Shown here: positions 36,360 to 44,451 of the stretch, piece by piece
How the letters are laid out: each line of letters starts with the position of its first letter
Numbering within the stretch: the first letter of the stretch is position 1
Assembly: GCA_020053735.1 (NCBI GenBank)
Contig: JAGVMP010000012.1
Span: 62,001-126,000 of the forward strand
Reading direction: 5' to 3'
DNA: 64,000 bases
Source: Pseudomonadota bacterium
Lineage (GTDB): Bacteria; Pseudomonadota; Gammaproteobacteria; Burkholderiales; Methylophilaceae
Made by a program: the position numbers and the translations under genes
The notes under the pieces: generated by a model
What the model was told of the DNA's origin: nothing
Seen by the model: the letters and a program-made list of their open reading frames with translations, nothing else
Databases searched by the model: none

Positions 36360-37427
36360 ATGCAACCGAATTTATCGCTCCAGCAAATCGTTCAACAACT
36401 TGGTGGTTCTATATCAGGCAGTCCTGACACGCAAATATTCCGTGTTGGCTCGTTGGCGTTGGCGCAAGTTGGCGCCATTGCTTTTTTTAACGATACTAAA
36501 TATAAAATACAGCTAAGTAATTCAGCCGCAAGTGCCGTCATTATTCGGCCTGAGCATGCGGATTTAACCGACTTACCTAAAATTATTACCGATAACCCAT
36601 ACGCTTACTTTGCAAAGTTATCACAATTGCTAAATCCTGCTTTTGCCGCAGCTAGAGTGGTGCATACCAGTGCTGTGATTGATGCAACCGCTGAAGTGCC
36701 TAAAGGCTGTAGTATAGGCGCTAATGTTGTCATTGAGACTAATGTAAGGCTAGGCAACAATGTCACGATTGGTGCTGGTTGTGTGATTGAGCGAAATTCA
36801 AGTATTGCAGATAACACTATTTTAGAAGCAAATGTAACCATTAAACATGGTACGCAAGTAGGCAAAAACTGTCATTTATTTTCAGGCTGCGTTATTGGCA
36901 ACGATGGTTTTGGCTACGCAGAAGAAGCCAATAACGGTAAAAACCGCTGGGTAAAAATTCCGCAAGTTGGGCACGTTGTGATACATGATTTCGTTGATAT
37001 CGGTGCCAATACTACTATAGACCGTGGTGCAATCGACGATACCGTAATTGAAGAGGGCGTAAAATTAGATAATTTAATTCAAATTGCCCACAATTGTCGC
37101 ATAGGTGCACACACGGTGATTGCTGGTTGCGTAGGCATTGCAGGTAGTGCAGTTATTGGTAAGCACTGTAAAATTGGCGGGGCGGCTATGATTTTAGGGC
37201 ATTTAACGATTGCTGATGACGTGACCATTTCCCCAGGGAGTATGATCATGCGCTCTATACACAAGGCGGGCACTTACACAGCGCTGATGCCCTCACAAGC
37301 ACATGAGGATTGGCTAAAAACTGCTGCAAATATTCGCCACTTAAGTCCCCAACTGAGCCAATTAACAGATAAAATAAAAGCCTTAGAGCAGATGGTTGCA
37401 ATACTGACTGCTGATAAAAAAACATAG
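36360..37427 (+). CDS. lpxD: UDP-3-O-acylglucosamine N-acyltransferase
   Basis: Third step of lipid A synthesis, 355 aa. An N-terminal uridine-binding domain is followed by hexapeptide repeats forming a left-handed beta helix (about 110-310) with catalytic His in [19 protein letters not shown] and GNDGFGYA. The C-terminal helices carry [18 protein letters not shown]. Second-to-none difference from family length. It directly precedes fabZ (10 bp). Confidence 0.96.
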   Translation: MQPNLSLQQIVQQLGGSISGSPDTQIFRVGSLALAQVGAIAFFNDTKYKIQLSNSAASAVIIRPEHADLTDLPKIITDNPYAYFAKLSQLLNPAFAAARVVHTSAVIDATAEVPKGCSIGANVVIETNVRLGNNVTIGAGCVIERNSSIADNTILEANVTIKHGTQVGKNCHLFSGCVIGNDGFGYAEEANNGKNRWVKIPQVGHVVIHDFVDIGANTTIDRGAIDDTVIEEGVKLDNLIQIAHNCRIGAHTVIAGCVGIAGSAVIGKHCKIGGAAMILGHLTIADDVTISPGSMIMRSIHKAGTYTALMPSQAHEDWLKTAANIRHLSPQLSQLTDKIKALEQMVAILTADKKT

Positions 37428-37437
37428 AGAATCTAAA

Positions 37438-37905
37438 ATGACAGACATTGCATCATCCAGTATGGACATTCACGAAATCCTCGATCATTTGCCGCACCGT
37501 TACCCATTTGTATTGATTGACCGCGTGGTTTCGATGGAAATTGGTAAAGAAATTACAGCGCTAAAAAATGTGAGTGTGAATGAACCATTTTTCCCTGGGC
37601 ATTTCCCTTATCATCCTGTCATGCCAGGCGTGCTCATTGTAGAAGCCATGGCGCAGGCGGCCGCCATACTGTCATTTAAAACCATGGGTAGCAAGCCAAC
37701 CGATGACTCTGTGTACTATTTCGCTGGAATAGACAGTGCACGCTTTAAAAAGCCAGTGTCACCTGGCGACCAGATTATTTTAAATGTAAAAATTGACCGT
37801 ATTCTAAAAGGTATATGGAAATACACAGGCGTAGCTACGGTAGATGGCGTAGTGGTAGCAGAGGCGAGCATGATGTGTATTTTAAAAGCCATTGATAAAA
37901 AATAA
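37438..37905 (+). CDS. fabZ: 3-hydroxyacyl-[ACP] dehydratase FabZ
   Basis: Hot-dog-fold dehydratase of fatty acid elongation, 155 aa. [18 protein letters not shown] has the catalytic His; [24 protein letters not shown]-type motif carries the second residue ([10 protein letters not shown]). Located between lpxD and lpxA, where it balances phospholipid and lipid A supply by competing for hydroxyacyl-ACP. Confidence 0.97.
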   Translation: MTDIASSSMDIHEILDHLPHRYPFVLIDRVVSMEIGKEITALKNVSVNEPFFPGHFPYHPVMPGVLIVEAMAQAAAILSFKTMGSKPTDDSVYYFAGIDSARFKKPVSPGDQIILNVKIDRILKGIWKYTGVATVDGVVVAEASMMCILKAIDKK

Positions 37906-37986
37906 AAACATAAAATTAAAAATTTTATGTTTATCAAATAATTAAAATTATAAGTTAAAGTAATCTCTTAAATTAAAAACAAAAGT

Positions 37987-38769
37987 ATGTCATCTGTAAA
38001 AATTCACCCCAGTGCTATCATTGACCCTAAAGCCGAGCTGGATTCCAGCGTAGAAGTAGGTGCCTTCACCACGATTGGTGCAGGCGTTAAGGTGGGTGCA
38101 GGTACACGTATTGGTAGCCATGTGGCATTAAAAGGCCCAACCAACATTGGTAAAAACAATCAAATCTTTCAATTTTCATCCTTGGGCGAGCAACCGCAGG
38201 ACAAAAAGTATAAAGATGAGCCCACAGCCCTAGAAATTGGCGATAACAACACCATTAGGGAGTTCTGCACCTTTAATCGTGGCACAATTCAAGATAAAGG
38301 CGTCACCAAAATCGGTAATGACAACTGGATTATGGCCTATGTGCATATTGCACACGATTGCACTATTGGCAACAACACCATCATGGCCAACAATAGCTCG
38401 CTGGCAGGGCACGTGGATATTCACGATTACGCTATTTTGGGCGGGTTTACGCTGATTCATCAATTCTGTAAAATTGGCGCGCATGTGATTACTGCAGTGG
38501 GTTCGGTGGTGTTTAAAGATATTCCGCCTTACGTGACCGCCTCAGGTTATGACGCACAACCGCATGGCATCAACGCTGAAGGCCTTAAACGGCGCGGCTT
38601 TGATGCTGATACCATCTTGCAAATCAAACGCGCTTACAAAGCGCTGTATCGTAATAGTTTAACCTTAGAAGAAGCCAAACTAGAATTGGCCGAGATGCAA
38701 AAAAGCTGTAAAGAAATCAATTTATTAAGCGAATTTTTAACAAGCAGTAATCGCGGCATAATTCGTTAA
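37987..38769 (+). CDS. lpxA: UDP-N-acetylglucosamine acyltransferase
   Basis: First step of lipid A synthesis, 260 aa. Left-handed beta helix of hexapeptides; catalytic His in MAYVHIAHDCTIGNNTIMAN, substrate motif GFTLIHQFCKIG, and the C-terminal helical domain from INAEGLKRRGFDADTI. It is 81 bp after fabZ and precedes lpxB. Confidence 0.97.
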   Translation: MSSVKIHPSAIIDPKAELDSSVEVGAFTTIGAGVKVGAGTRIGSHVALKGPTNIGKNNQIFQFSSLGEQPQDKKYKDEPTALEIGDNNTIREFCTFNRGTIQDKGVTKIGNDNWIMAYVHIAHDCTIGNNTIMANNSSLAGHVDIHDYAILGGFTLIHQFCKIGAHVITAVGSVVFKDIPPYVTASGYDAQPHGINAEGLKRRGFDADTILQIKRAYKALYRNSLTLEEAKLELAEMQKSCKEINLLSEFLTSSNRGIIR

Positions 38770-38807
38770 TAAATATATGTTTCGCTAACCTTTTTTATAA
38801 GTGTGGT

Positions 38808-40031
38808 ATGCCAAAAATTGCAATTGTAGCCGGCGAGGCTTCTGGGGACTTGCTGGGGTGTCATTTGATGCGTGCGCTCAAAGCGCAACGTAGCGATTTA
38901 ACTTTTATCGGCATTGCCGGGCCAAAAATGGCGGCCGAAGGCGCCAAGTCTTTATTCCCCATCGAAAAACTTTCTGTGCGCGGCTATGTGGAAGTGCTAA
39001 CCCATTTATATGGCTTGCTAAAATTACGTAAAAGCTTACTCAAACAATTGCTGGCCGAAAAACCCGATATTTTTATTGGTGTGGATGCGCCAGATTTTAA
39101 TTTTTGGCTAGAACGTCAACTTAAAAAACGCGGTATCCCAGCCATTCATTACGTTAGCCCATCAATTTGGGCATGGCGCGGCGGGCGTATGGGTAAAATT
39201 AAACGCGCGGTGTCGCATATGTTGGCGCTGTTTCCGTTTGAGCCAGCCTTATACGAAAAAGCCAAGGTGCCCGTTACCTTTATAGGCCATCCGCTAGCTG
39301 ATGAAATACCCCTAAAGCCCAGCAAACAGGAGGCGCGTGATTTGCTTAAGATTGAAAATGGCAAATTTGTAGTGGCCATGCTGCCTGGTAGCCGTCAATC
39401 CGAAGTGCAGCAACATGCAGATCTATTTGTTAAAACTGCGCTCATGATTCACCAAGATAATTCAAACACACAATTTTTAGTCCCGCTCATTACCCGCGAA
39501 ACGCGGCAGATTTTCGAGCAGGCGCTGTATAAAAATCTGCAAGAAAAAATGGCTTTAGAAAAAGTAAGCTTAGAGAAAAATCAGCAGGATAAAGCTGAGA
39601 CTGATAGCTTGAGTTCAGATCATGTAAACTTAGAACATTTGCAACTCGACATCTTATTTGGCCACGCGCACGATGCCATGGAGGCCGCCGATGTGGTGTT
39701 GGTCGCTTCTGGCACCGCCACGCTAGAAGCGGCGCTCCTTAAGCGCCCGATGGTGATTACCTACCGCATGCCAACGCTAAGCTGGTGGATATTGAAGCGC
39801 ATGAATTATTTGCCGTATGTGGGGCTACCCAATATTTTAGCGGGCAAATTTGTGGTGCCAGAGTTGCTGCAAAAAGAAGCCACGCCACAAAAACTGGCCG
39901 ATGCCGTGTCATTATTGTTGGTAGATAAAACCCGCATCAAAGAAATCGAGCAGGAATTTACCAGCATTCATAAAAGTTTAAAGCAAAACAGCGCTAAAAA
40001 AGCGGCGCAAGTGGTGTTGAGTTATTTATGA
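38808..40031 (+). CDS. lpxB: lipid-A-disaccharide synthase
   Basis: Inverting glycosyltransferase (GT19) forming the lipid A disaccharide, 407 aa. IAIVAGEASGDLLGCHLM, FIGVDAPDFN, YVSPSIWAWRGGR, MLPGSRQSEV and VASGTATLEAALLKRPMVI are diagnostic. It is about 25 residues longer than E. coli LpxB, mainly through a charged Lys/Glu-rich insertion near residues 240-275 (QEKMALEKVSLEKNQQDK). The insertion looks like a solvent-exposed loop. Confidence 0.95.
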   Translation: MPKIAIVAGEASGDLLGCHLMRALKAQRSDLTFIGIAGPKMAAEGAKSLFPIEKLSVRGYVEVLTHLYGLLKLRKSLLKQLLAEKPDIFIGVDAPDFNFWLERQLKKRGIPAIHYVSPSIWAWRGGRMGKIKRAVSHMLALFPFEPALYEKAKVPVTFIGHPLADEIPLKPSKQEARDLLKIENGKFVVAMLPGSRQSEVQQHADLFVKTALMIHQDNSNTQFLVPLITRETRQIFEQALYKNLQEKMALEKVSLEKNQQDKAETDSLSSDHVNLEHLQLDILFGHAHDAMEAADVVLVASGTATLEAALLKRPMVITYRMPTLSWWILKRMNYLPYVGLPNILAGKFVVPELLQKEATPQKLADAVSLLLVDKTRIKEIEQEFTSIHKSLKQNSAKKAAQVVLSYL

Positions 40032-40047
40032 CATACAAATATTCTCT

Positions 40048-40120
40048 CCGTCATTCCGTGCTTGACACGGAATCCAGTGACTTTAGCGACGCTGGATACC
40101 GACTTTCGTCGGCATGACGG
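40048..40120. repeat. MITE-like palindromic repeat before rnhB
   Basis: Terminal inverted ends CCGTCAT (40048-40054) and ATGACGG (40114-40120), with an internal hairpin TTCCGTG-CTTGA-CACGGAA and a second TACCGACTTTCGTCGGCA hairpin. This matches the widespread type of dispersed repeat beginning CGTCATTCC. It ends only 10 bp before the rnhB ATG. Confidence 0.75.
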
Positions 40121-40130
40121 CAGTAGGTTT

Positions 40131-40718
40131 ATGCAACTTATATGCGGTGTAGATGAAGCAGGGCGAGGCCCCTTAGCTGGCAGCGTATATGCGGCGGCGG
40201 TGATATTAGATGTGAATAATCCGATTGAGGGCTTGGCGGATTCTAAAAAACTCTCTGAGAAAAAACGCGATTTTTTAAGCGCCGAAATTAAAACTAAAGC
40301 GCTGGCATGGGGTATTGCCAGTTGCACCTGCCAAGAAATCGATGAAATCAATATACTTCAGGCTAGTTTGCTAGCCATGAAACGCGCCATAGAGGCCATG
40401 CAAGCACAATTCAATATCACGCCAGATATGGGTGAAATATTAGTACAGGTAGACGGCAACAAATGCCCCAAAATCAGTTTGCCCTGCGAAGCAATAGTGA
40501 AGGGCGATAGCAAAGTACAAGCCATTTCTGCTGCATCTATTTTGGCGAAAGTTGCACGCGATGCTGAATTGTATGAACTAGATAAACAATACCCACAATA
40601 TGGCTTTGCGCAACATAAAGGCTACCCAGCACCTAAACATTTATTGGCTTTACAGGCACATGGCATTTGCCCACAACATCGTTTGAGTTATGCGCCAGTA
40701 AGAGCTTTGTTAGTTTAG
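40131..40718 (+). CDS. rnhB: ribonuclease HII
   Basis: Endonuclease removing RNA from RNA-DNA hybrids and ribonucleotides from DNA, 195 aa from ATG 40131. The conserved N-terminus is [20 protein letters not shown] with the DEGR-type active site; [23 protein letters not shown] and [13 protein letters not shown] follow. An in-frame upstream start would read through the palindromic repeat and is rejected. Last gene of the lipid A cluster. Confidence 0.95.
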   Translation: MQLICGVDEAGRGPLAGSVYAAAVILDVNNPIEGLADSKKLSEKKRDFLSAEIKTKALAWGIASCTCQEIDEINILQASLLAMKRAIEAMQAQFNITPDMGEILVQVDGNKCPKISLPCEAIVKGDSKVQAISAASILAKVARDAELYELDKQYPQYGFAQHKGYPAPKHLLALQAHGICPQHRLSYAPVRALLV

Positions 40719-40782
40719 TCTTGCAGGCACAGTTAGGGTAGCATTAGCCTCAAAGCTTACTGGAAATGACTTAGGTAACAAT

Positions 40783-41215
40783 TTAACTCTTGATGTTGTC
40801 TTGTAAGTGCCAAAACACTAAATATATTGCCAGTGGTATTGCCCACACATAGAGCCAAAACATGAATGCAAAAAATACTGCTGAAACTCCACCTGCAGCT
40901 GTTCCAATCAATGGCAATATTCCAGTGGCATTTGCGATTCTGAAGCCAGTAATAAGTCATTATGGCTAACGAAGCCCATGCGACAAGCGGCAAGAATCCA
41001 ACAATTAACCCCGTACTTACAAACATAAGGGAGGATAAGGCGCCAAATCCTACAAAGCACCACGAAACAAATGCTATTACAAATCGGTTACCTGAAGTTT
41101 GTTGGGTTTTATAAGCCTCACATTTGGGACATTGATTTGTAGTTCTAAACTCATCCCAGTGTTTATCTGCTTCTGTGAACTGAAAATTACATTTTTTACA
41201 AGTTTGTGTACGCAT
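40783..41215 (-). pseudogene. zinc-ribbon membrane protein, probable frameshift
   Basis: Hypothetical protein. The N-terminus has a two-CxxC zinc ribbon (TCKKCNFQF, TNQCPKCEAY), then hydrophobic helices (FVIAFVSWCFVGFGALSS; GLIVGFLPLVAWASLAIM). As read directly, the last 65 residues become Cys/His/Asn-rich and unlike a membrane protein. In another frame the same DNA encodes NATGILPLIGTAAGGVSAVF and FFAFMFWLYVWAIPLAIYLV, ending at TAA 40783. One indel near 40960-40975 would join these. It is either a broken gene or a sequence error. Function unknown. Confidence 0.65.
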
Positions 41216-41234
41216 AGTAGAACTAATCCTTAAT

Positions 41235-41969
41235 TTAAGCCAACAACAAAAACACCGTTGGTTTTTTATGTAAATCTGGCAAAGTACTTTGTTTCCACTC
41301 GCTGATGCGTTTCGTTACTATCATTTCATCTGGCAAGCTAATCTGCGAGGCAATAGACAGGCGGGTATTGGCATTGCAAGTAGTTAAAATCGCTTCTAGC
41401 ATATGCTGGTTACGGTAGGGCGTTTCGATAAAAACTTGCGTCTCGTTGTGGGTTTGTGAGCGTTTTTCTATTTCTTTCAGCTTTGCATTGCGCGCTTGTT
41501 TATCCACTGGCAAATAACCTAAAAACGCGAATTGCTGACCGTTTAAACCGCTTGCCATTAAGCTTAATAAAATAGAACTTGGCCCAACAAATGGCACGAC
41601 TTTTATATTTTTTTGATGCGCCAGAGCCACTAATTTCGCACCTGGGTCGGCCACACCAGGGCAACCAGCGTCGCTCATTAGCCCAACATCTTGGCCTTTA
41701 AGCAAAGGTGTCAGTAGGGCGGTGATATCTTTATCTTGCGTATGTTCGTTAAGCAAATTTAACGTGAGTTCGCGCACAGGTTTGGCGGTTTTAATGGCAC
41801 TTAAAAATTGGCGGGCTGACTTTTCACTTTCTACCACAAAATGCTCAAGGGCTTGGACAGTTTTAATCACATCTGGCGGCAAGCTTGTAGGTAGAAGGGC
41901 AGCGATATTGTCATCGCCTAGCGTGACGGGGAGAAGGTAAAGCGTGCCGCTTGAGGTTTTGTTAGCCAT
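41235..41969 (-). CDS. tetrapyrrole-methylase-family SAM methyltransferase (RsmI-like paralogue)
   Basis: Protein of 244 aa in the COG0313 group. LYLLPVTLGDD at the N-terminus, GLMSDAGCPGVADPGAKLV (compare the SDAGTPxISDPG of RsmI), VVPFVGPSSILLSLMASGLN, FAFLGYLPVD and QVFIETPYRN are visible. It is shorter than RsmI (about 280 aa) and lacks RsmI's C-terminal domain, so the 16S rRNA C1402 role should not be assumed. No operon partner besides the minus-strand gene 19 bp downstream. Confidence 0.85.
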   Translation of the reverse strand: MANKTSSGTLYLLPVTLGDDNIAALLPTSLPPDVIKTVQALEHFVVESEKSARQFLSAIKTAKPVRELTLNLLNEHTQDKDITALLTPLLKGQDVGLMSDAGCPGVADPGAKLVALAHQKNIKVVPFVGPSSILLSLMASGLNGQQFAFLGYLPVDKQARNAKLKEIEKRSQTHNETQVFIETPYRNQHMLEAILTTCNANTRLSIASQISLPDEMIVTKRISEWKQSTLPDLHKKPTVFLLLA

Positions 41970-42000
41970 ATTGGCTATTGTACGTAATTAACAATGCGCC

Positions 42001-42079
42001 GTCATTGCGAGGAATAAAATGACGAAGCAATCCATGTGCACTTTTTGGATTGCCGCGTCGCTACGCGCCTCGCAATGAC
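42001..42079. repeat. MITE-like palindromic element
   Basis: Perfect 12-bp terminal inverted repeats GTCATTGCGAGG (42001-42012) and CCTCGCAATGAC (42068-42079). Inside, GCAATCC pairs with GGATTGC. The whole 79 bp folds into a hairpin and encodes nothing. The GTCATTGCGAGG ends recur in dispersed repeats of many bacteria. Confidence 0.85.
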
Positions 42080-42131
42080 AGCTAAACATTTCAATTAATT
42101 TGATAGTTAGTTAAGCACGCCGTTAAAAGAC

Positions 42132-42170
42132 ATGCTCTGCAAGCCAATATCCATGCGGCCTACAGAGCAT
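42132..42170. repeat. dispersed palindromic repeat, copy E
   Basis: Best-preserved copy: ATGCTCTGCAAGCCAATAT continuing to CCATGCGGCCTACAGAGCAT, with perfect 8-bp arms ATGCTCTG/CAGAGCAT. It lies downstream of the DUF4139 gene, in a 265-bp gap also holding the 79-bp palindrome. Confidence 0.85.
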
Positions 42171-42234
42171 CTAAAAACGCTCGTACTAATTAGTTTAATT
42201 TAACTTAATGTTTAGCTGTTAATATTTTAACTAT

Positions 42235-43695
42235 TTAATACTTTACTACCGCCCTGTAAGTCAATGTGGTGGTGCTTTCCGCAGGAATATCGATTTTCCA
42301 TACCGCTAAATGGCTGTTGGCTTTGTTGTGCGGATGACTTTCAGAGATGATTTTCCAATCGCCGCTAATCGGTTCTTGCACGGTTACCGTTACTTTTTGT
42401 TTTTTAGCATTTTTAAGCACCAGCTCAAACGCGCTTTCATAAGCGTTGGTGTTTTTGCTAGGGCGCGGCAACACTTTAAAATCAGTTTGTTTTTTGTCAG
42501 CAGTTACATCAAACGCTTCACCCAGTTTTAAGCGCACACTTTCGTTTTTTGGGGTGTGGTCAATGTTATCTTCACCGACAAATTGCGCGTTACCTTGGCT
42601 ATCTTTTTTGTAGACACGCAGCACGCCTTTAGGCAATGGCATGCCAAGTTTACTGGCTTCTTTGTTGTCAAACTCAACAAATACGCCCACTTTCATCTTA
42701 GTGCCAATTTCGCCATATTGGCCCATGTAGTAGTAATCCGCACCGCGCAACACTAACTCTTTGCGCGCTGGCACGCCCGTAGCAGATAATAGTGCGACTT
42801 GCTTGGTTTGCGCTTCGAGAATATTGGTGGGGCGATCTAGCGTGTATAAATGGTATTCCAACAGGCTTTCTTCCGCCATCGGCGCTGCGGCATCCGCCGC
42901 CATGCTTTCCATGCGCATATTTTTTGTCATTGGGCGCAAGTTTTGCTGCACGCGGTTGACATCGCCCGCCACCAGTTGCAGTTTGGCATTTTTATAACTG
43001 GCGCCGCTGGTGTTGGTAAGCGTCACCCAGCCCGATAAATCGAGTTTATCTTCTTTATCGTTCAGCTCGGCTACATAGTCAGCCTTCCAGCCCAAGCCGC
43101 CAGTGAGGTAACTTAATTCAACCGTTTGCTCAGTTACGCCTTTATTGTTGATTTGCGTCACCAGAGTAGGTCTATCGCGCAAATTAGCAGGCACATCGTC
43201 ATAGACAATTCGGCCCGGTAGGCCAGTTTCAATGCGATTGCCCACCTTAAGTACTACACCATTATTGGCAGCCAGAACGGTGGCTTGCTCAACTGTTTCT
43301 GCTCCAGTTTGTGGATGGACTTTAACAATGCCCACTTTTTTGCCAACATATTTTTCTAGCATTTTTTGTGGAGTGAGCAAATCAAAATCAAAGTTTTGTT
43401 CTAACAGACTCAGGCTGCCAGGTGCATTAATACTACGTAATAGTGCGGTTTCAGGGCGCATTTGTGCGCTCACATCACGTAGTGCCAATGCATTTAAACC
43501 GGATTTAATACTGACTTTTCGCGTATCTTTTACCAGAGCTAAATCTTGGTTATAGATGGTGACTGCCACACTTTGTTGGTCGTCGAGCGTGCTGCGTGAT
43601 TCGGCGAGGGTAGTGTTTTGATTATTTTCTACTGCAAATGCGCCAAAAGAGATAAGTGTGCTGATGGCAATCGCAAGAAGGCGAGGTTTAAACAT
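42235..43695 (-). CDS. DUF4139-containing exported protein
   Basis: Protein of 486 aa from ATG 43695, which has GGAGA 7 bp upstream and gives a signal peptide (MFKPRLLAIAISTLISFGAF, cleavage near AFA-VEN). An earlier in-frame ATG at 43734 would place 13 extra residues before the signal and is rejected. The N-terminal part SVAVTIYNQDLALVKDTR and the middle block VELSYLTGGLGWKADYVAEL with LSGWVTLTNTSGASYKNAKL are the DUF4139 signature. Members are beta-rich secreted or periplasmic proteins of unknown biochemical function. It stands between Maf and two repeats. Confidence 0.85.
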   Translation of the reverse strand: MFKPRLLAIAISTLISFGAFAVENNQNTTLAESRSTLDDQQSVAVTIYNQDLALVKDTRKVSIKSGLNALALRDVSAQMRPETALLRSINAPGSLSLLEQNFDFDLLTPQKMLEKYVGKKVGIVKVHPQTGAETVEQATVLAANNGVVLKVGNRIETGLPGRIVYDDVPANLRDRPTLVTQINNKGVTEQTVELSYLTGGLGWKADYVAELNDKEDKLDLSGWVTLTNTSGASYKNAKLQLVAGDVNRVQQNLRPMTKNMRMESMAADAAAPMAEESLLEYHLYTLDRPTNILEAQTKQVALLSATGVPARKELVLRGADYYYMGQYGEIGTKMKVGVFVEFDNKEASKLGMPLPKGVLRVYKKDSQGNAQFVGEDNIDHTPKNESVRLKLGEAFDVTADKKQTDFKVLPRPSKNTNAYESAFELVLKNAKKQKVTVTVQEPISGDWKIISESHPHNKANSHLAVWKIDIPAESTTTLTYRAVVKY

Positions 43696-43765
43696 GAAAG
43701 TCTCCAGAAAGGTGGTGATTCTAAAACGGGGCACCCTATGATTCGTTGACGCGCTTGCTTGGTAC

Positions 43766-44347
43766 CTATATCACGTTAACATTTTCGTTCTGCAACATGG
43801 TAATCAGCTTAATCAATGGTAAACCAATCAATGCGTTTGGATCTTCGCCCAGCATGCGTTCAATCAGCGCAATGCCTAAGCCTTCCGATTTAGCGCTACC
43901 TGCACAGTGATAAGGTTGCTCTTTGGCAAGATAGTTTTCAATTTGTTCGTCAGTCAGTTGCCTGAAGCGTACCAGATATGGCACCACTTCCGCTTGCATA
44001 TTGCCTGTGGTGGCGTTGTATAAACATAATGCGCTGTGAAAAGTGACTTCACGCCCGCGCATTTTTTGCAGTTGCTTGGTGGCGTTTGTATGATTAAGAG
44101 GCTTGCCAAGCTGTTCGCCATCTAGCGTCGCTACTTGATCACAGCCTATAACCAATGCATGTGGGTAATCGTTACCCACTTTTCTGGCTTTTACTTGGGC
44201 AAGGCGCAGTGCGGTTTCTTGCGGCTTTTCTCCCTCTAGCGGGGTTTCATCGACATGTGGAGAAACGCCACTAAACGGGATTTGCAGTTTAAGCAGCAGT
44301 TCACGCCGGTATTCAGATGAAGACGCTAAGATTAAAGTTTGTTTCAT
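43766..44347 (-). CDS. maf: Maf-family nucleotide pyrophosphatase (YceF type)
   Basis: Nucleoside triphosphate pyrophosphatase of 193 aa. The P-loop-like start [17 protein letters not shown], the [20 protein letters not shown] region, [18 protein letters not shown] and [19 protein letters not shown] match the YceF subfamily, whose members prefer 7-methyl-GTP. Maf/YhdE (dTTP/UTP) is the alternative. It lies downstream of the pyruvate carboxylase B terminator. Confidence 0.92.
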   Translation of the reverse strand: MKQTLILASSSEYRRELLLKLQIPFSGVSPHVDETPLEGEKPQETALRLAQVKARKVGNDYPHALVIGCDQVATLDGEQLGKPLNHTNATKQLQKMRGREVTFHSALCLYNATTGNMQAEVVPYLVRFRQLTDEQIENYLAKEQPYHCAGSAKSEGLGIALIERMLGEDPNALIGLPLIKLITMLQNENVNVI

Positions 44348-44386
44348 TATTTTTTTGATAAAAATATAGTGACTAAGGTGTTATTA

Positions 44387-44419
44387 AAAAAGCCGACAAA
44401 GACATTCTGTCGGCTTTTT
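44387..44419 (-). terminator. terminator of the pyruvate carboxylase operon
   Basis: Stem AAAAAGCCGACA / TGTCGGCTTTTT with a 9-nt loop; T-tracts on both sides, so it can work on the minus strand after the oadA-like gene. Confidence 0.88.
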
Positions 44420-44451
44420 GCTTTTTATTCAAACGAAAAATTTTAAATTGA

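Noticed and set aside
40062-40130. Longer RNase HII reading that begins inside the palindromic repeat
   Set aside because: The family N-terminus starts at [11 protein letters not shown] (40131); the extra residues are translated repeat.
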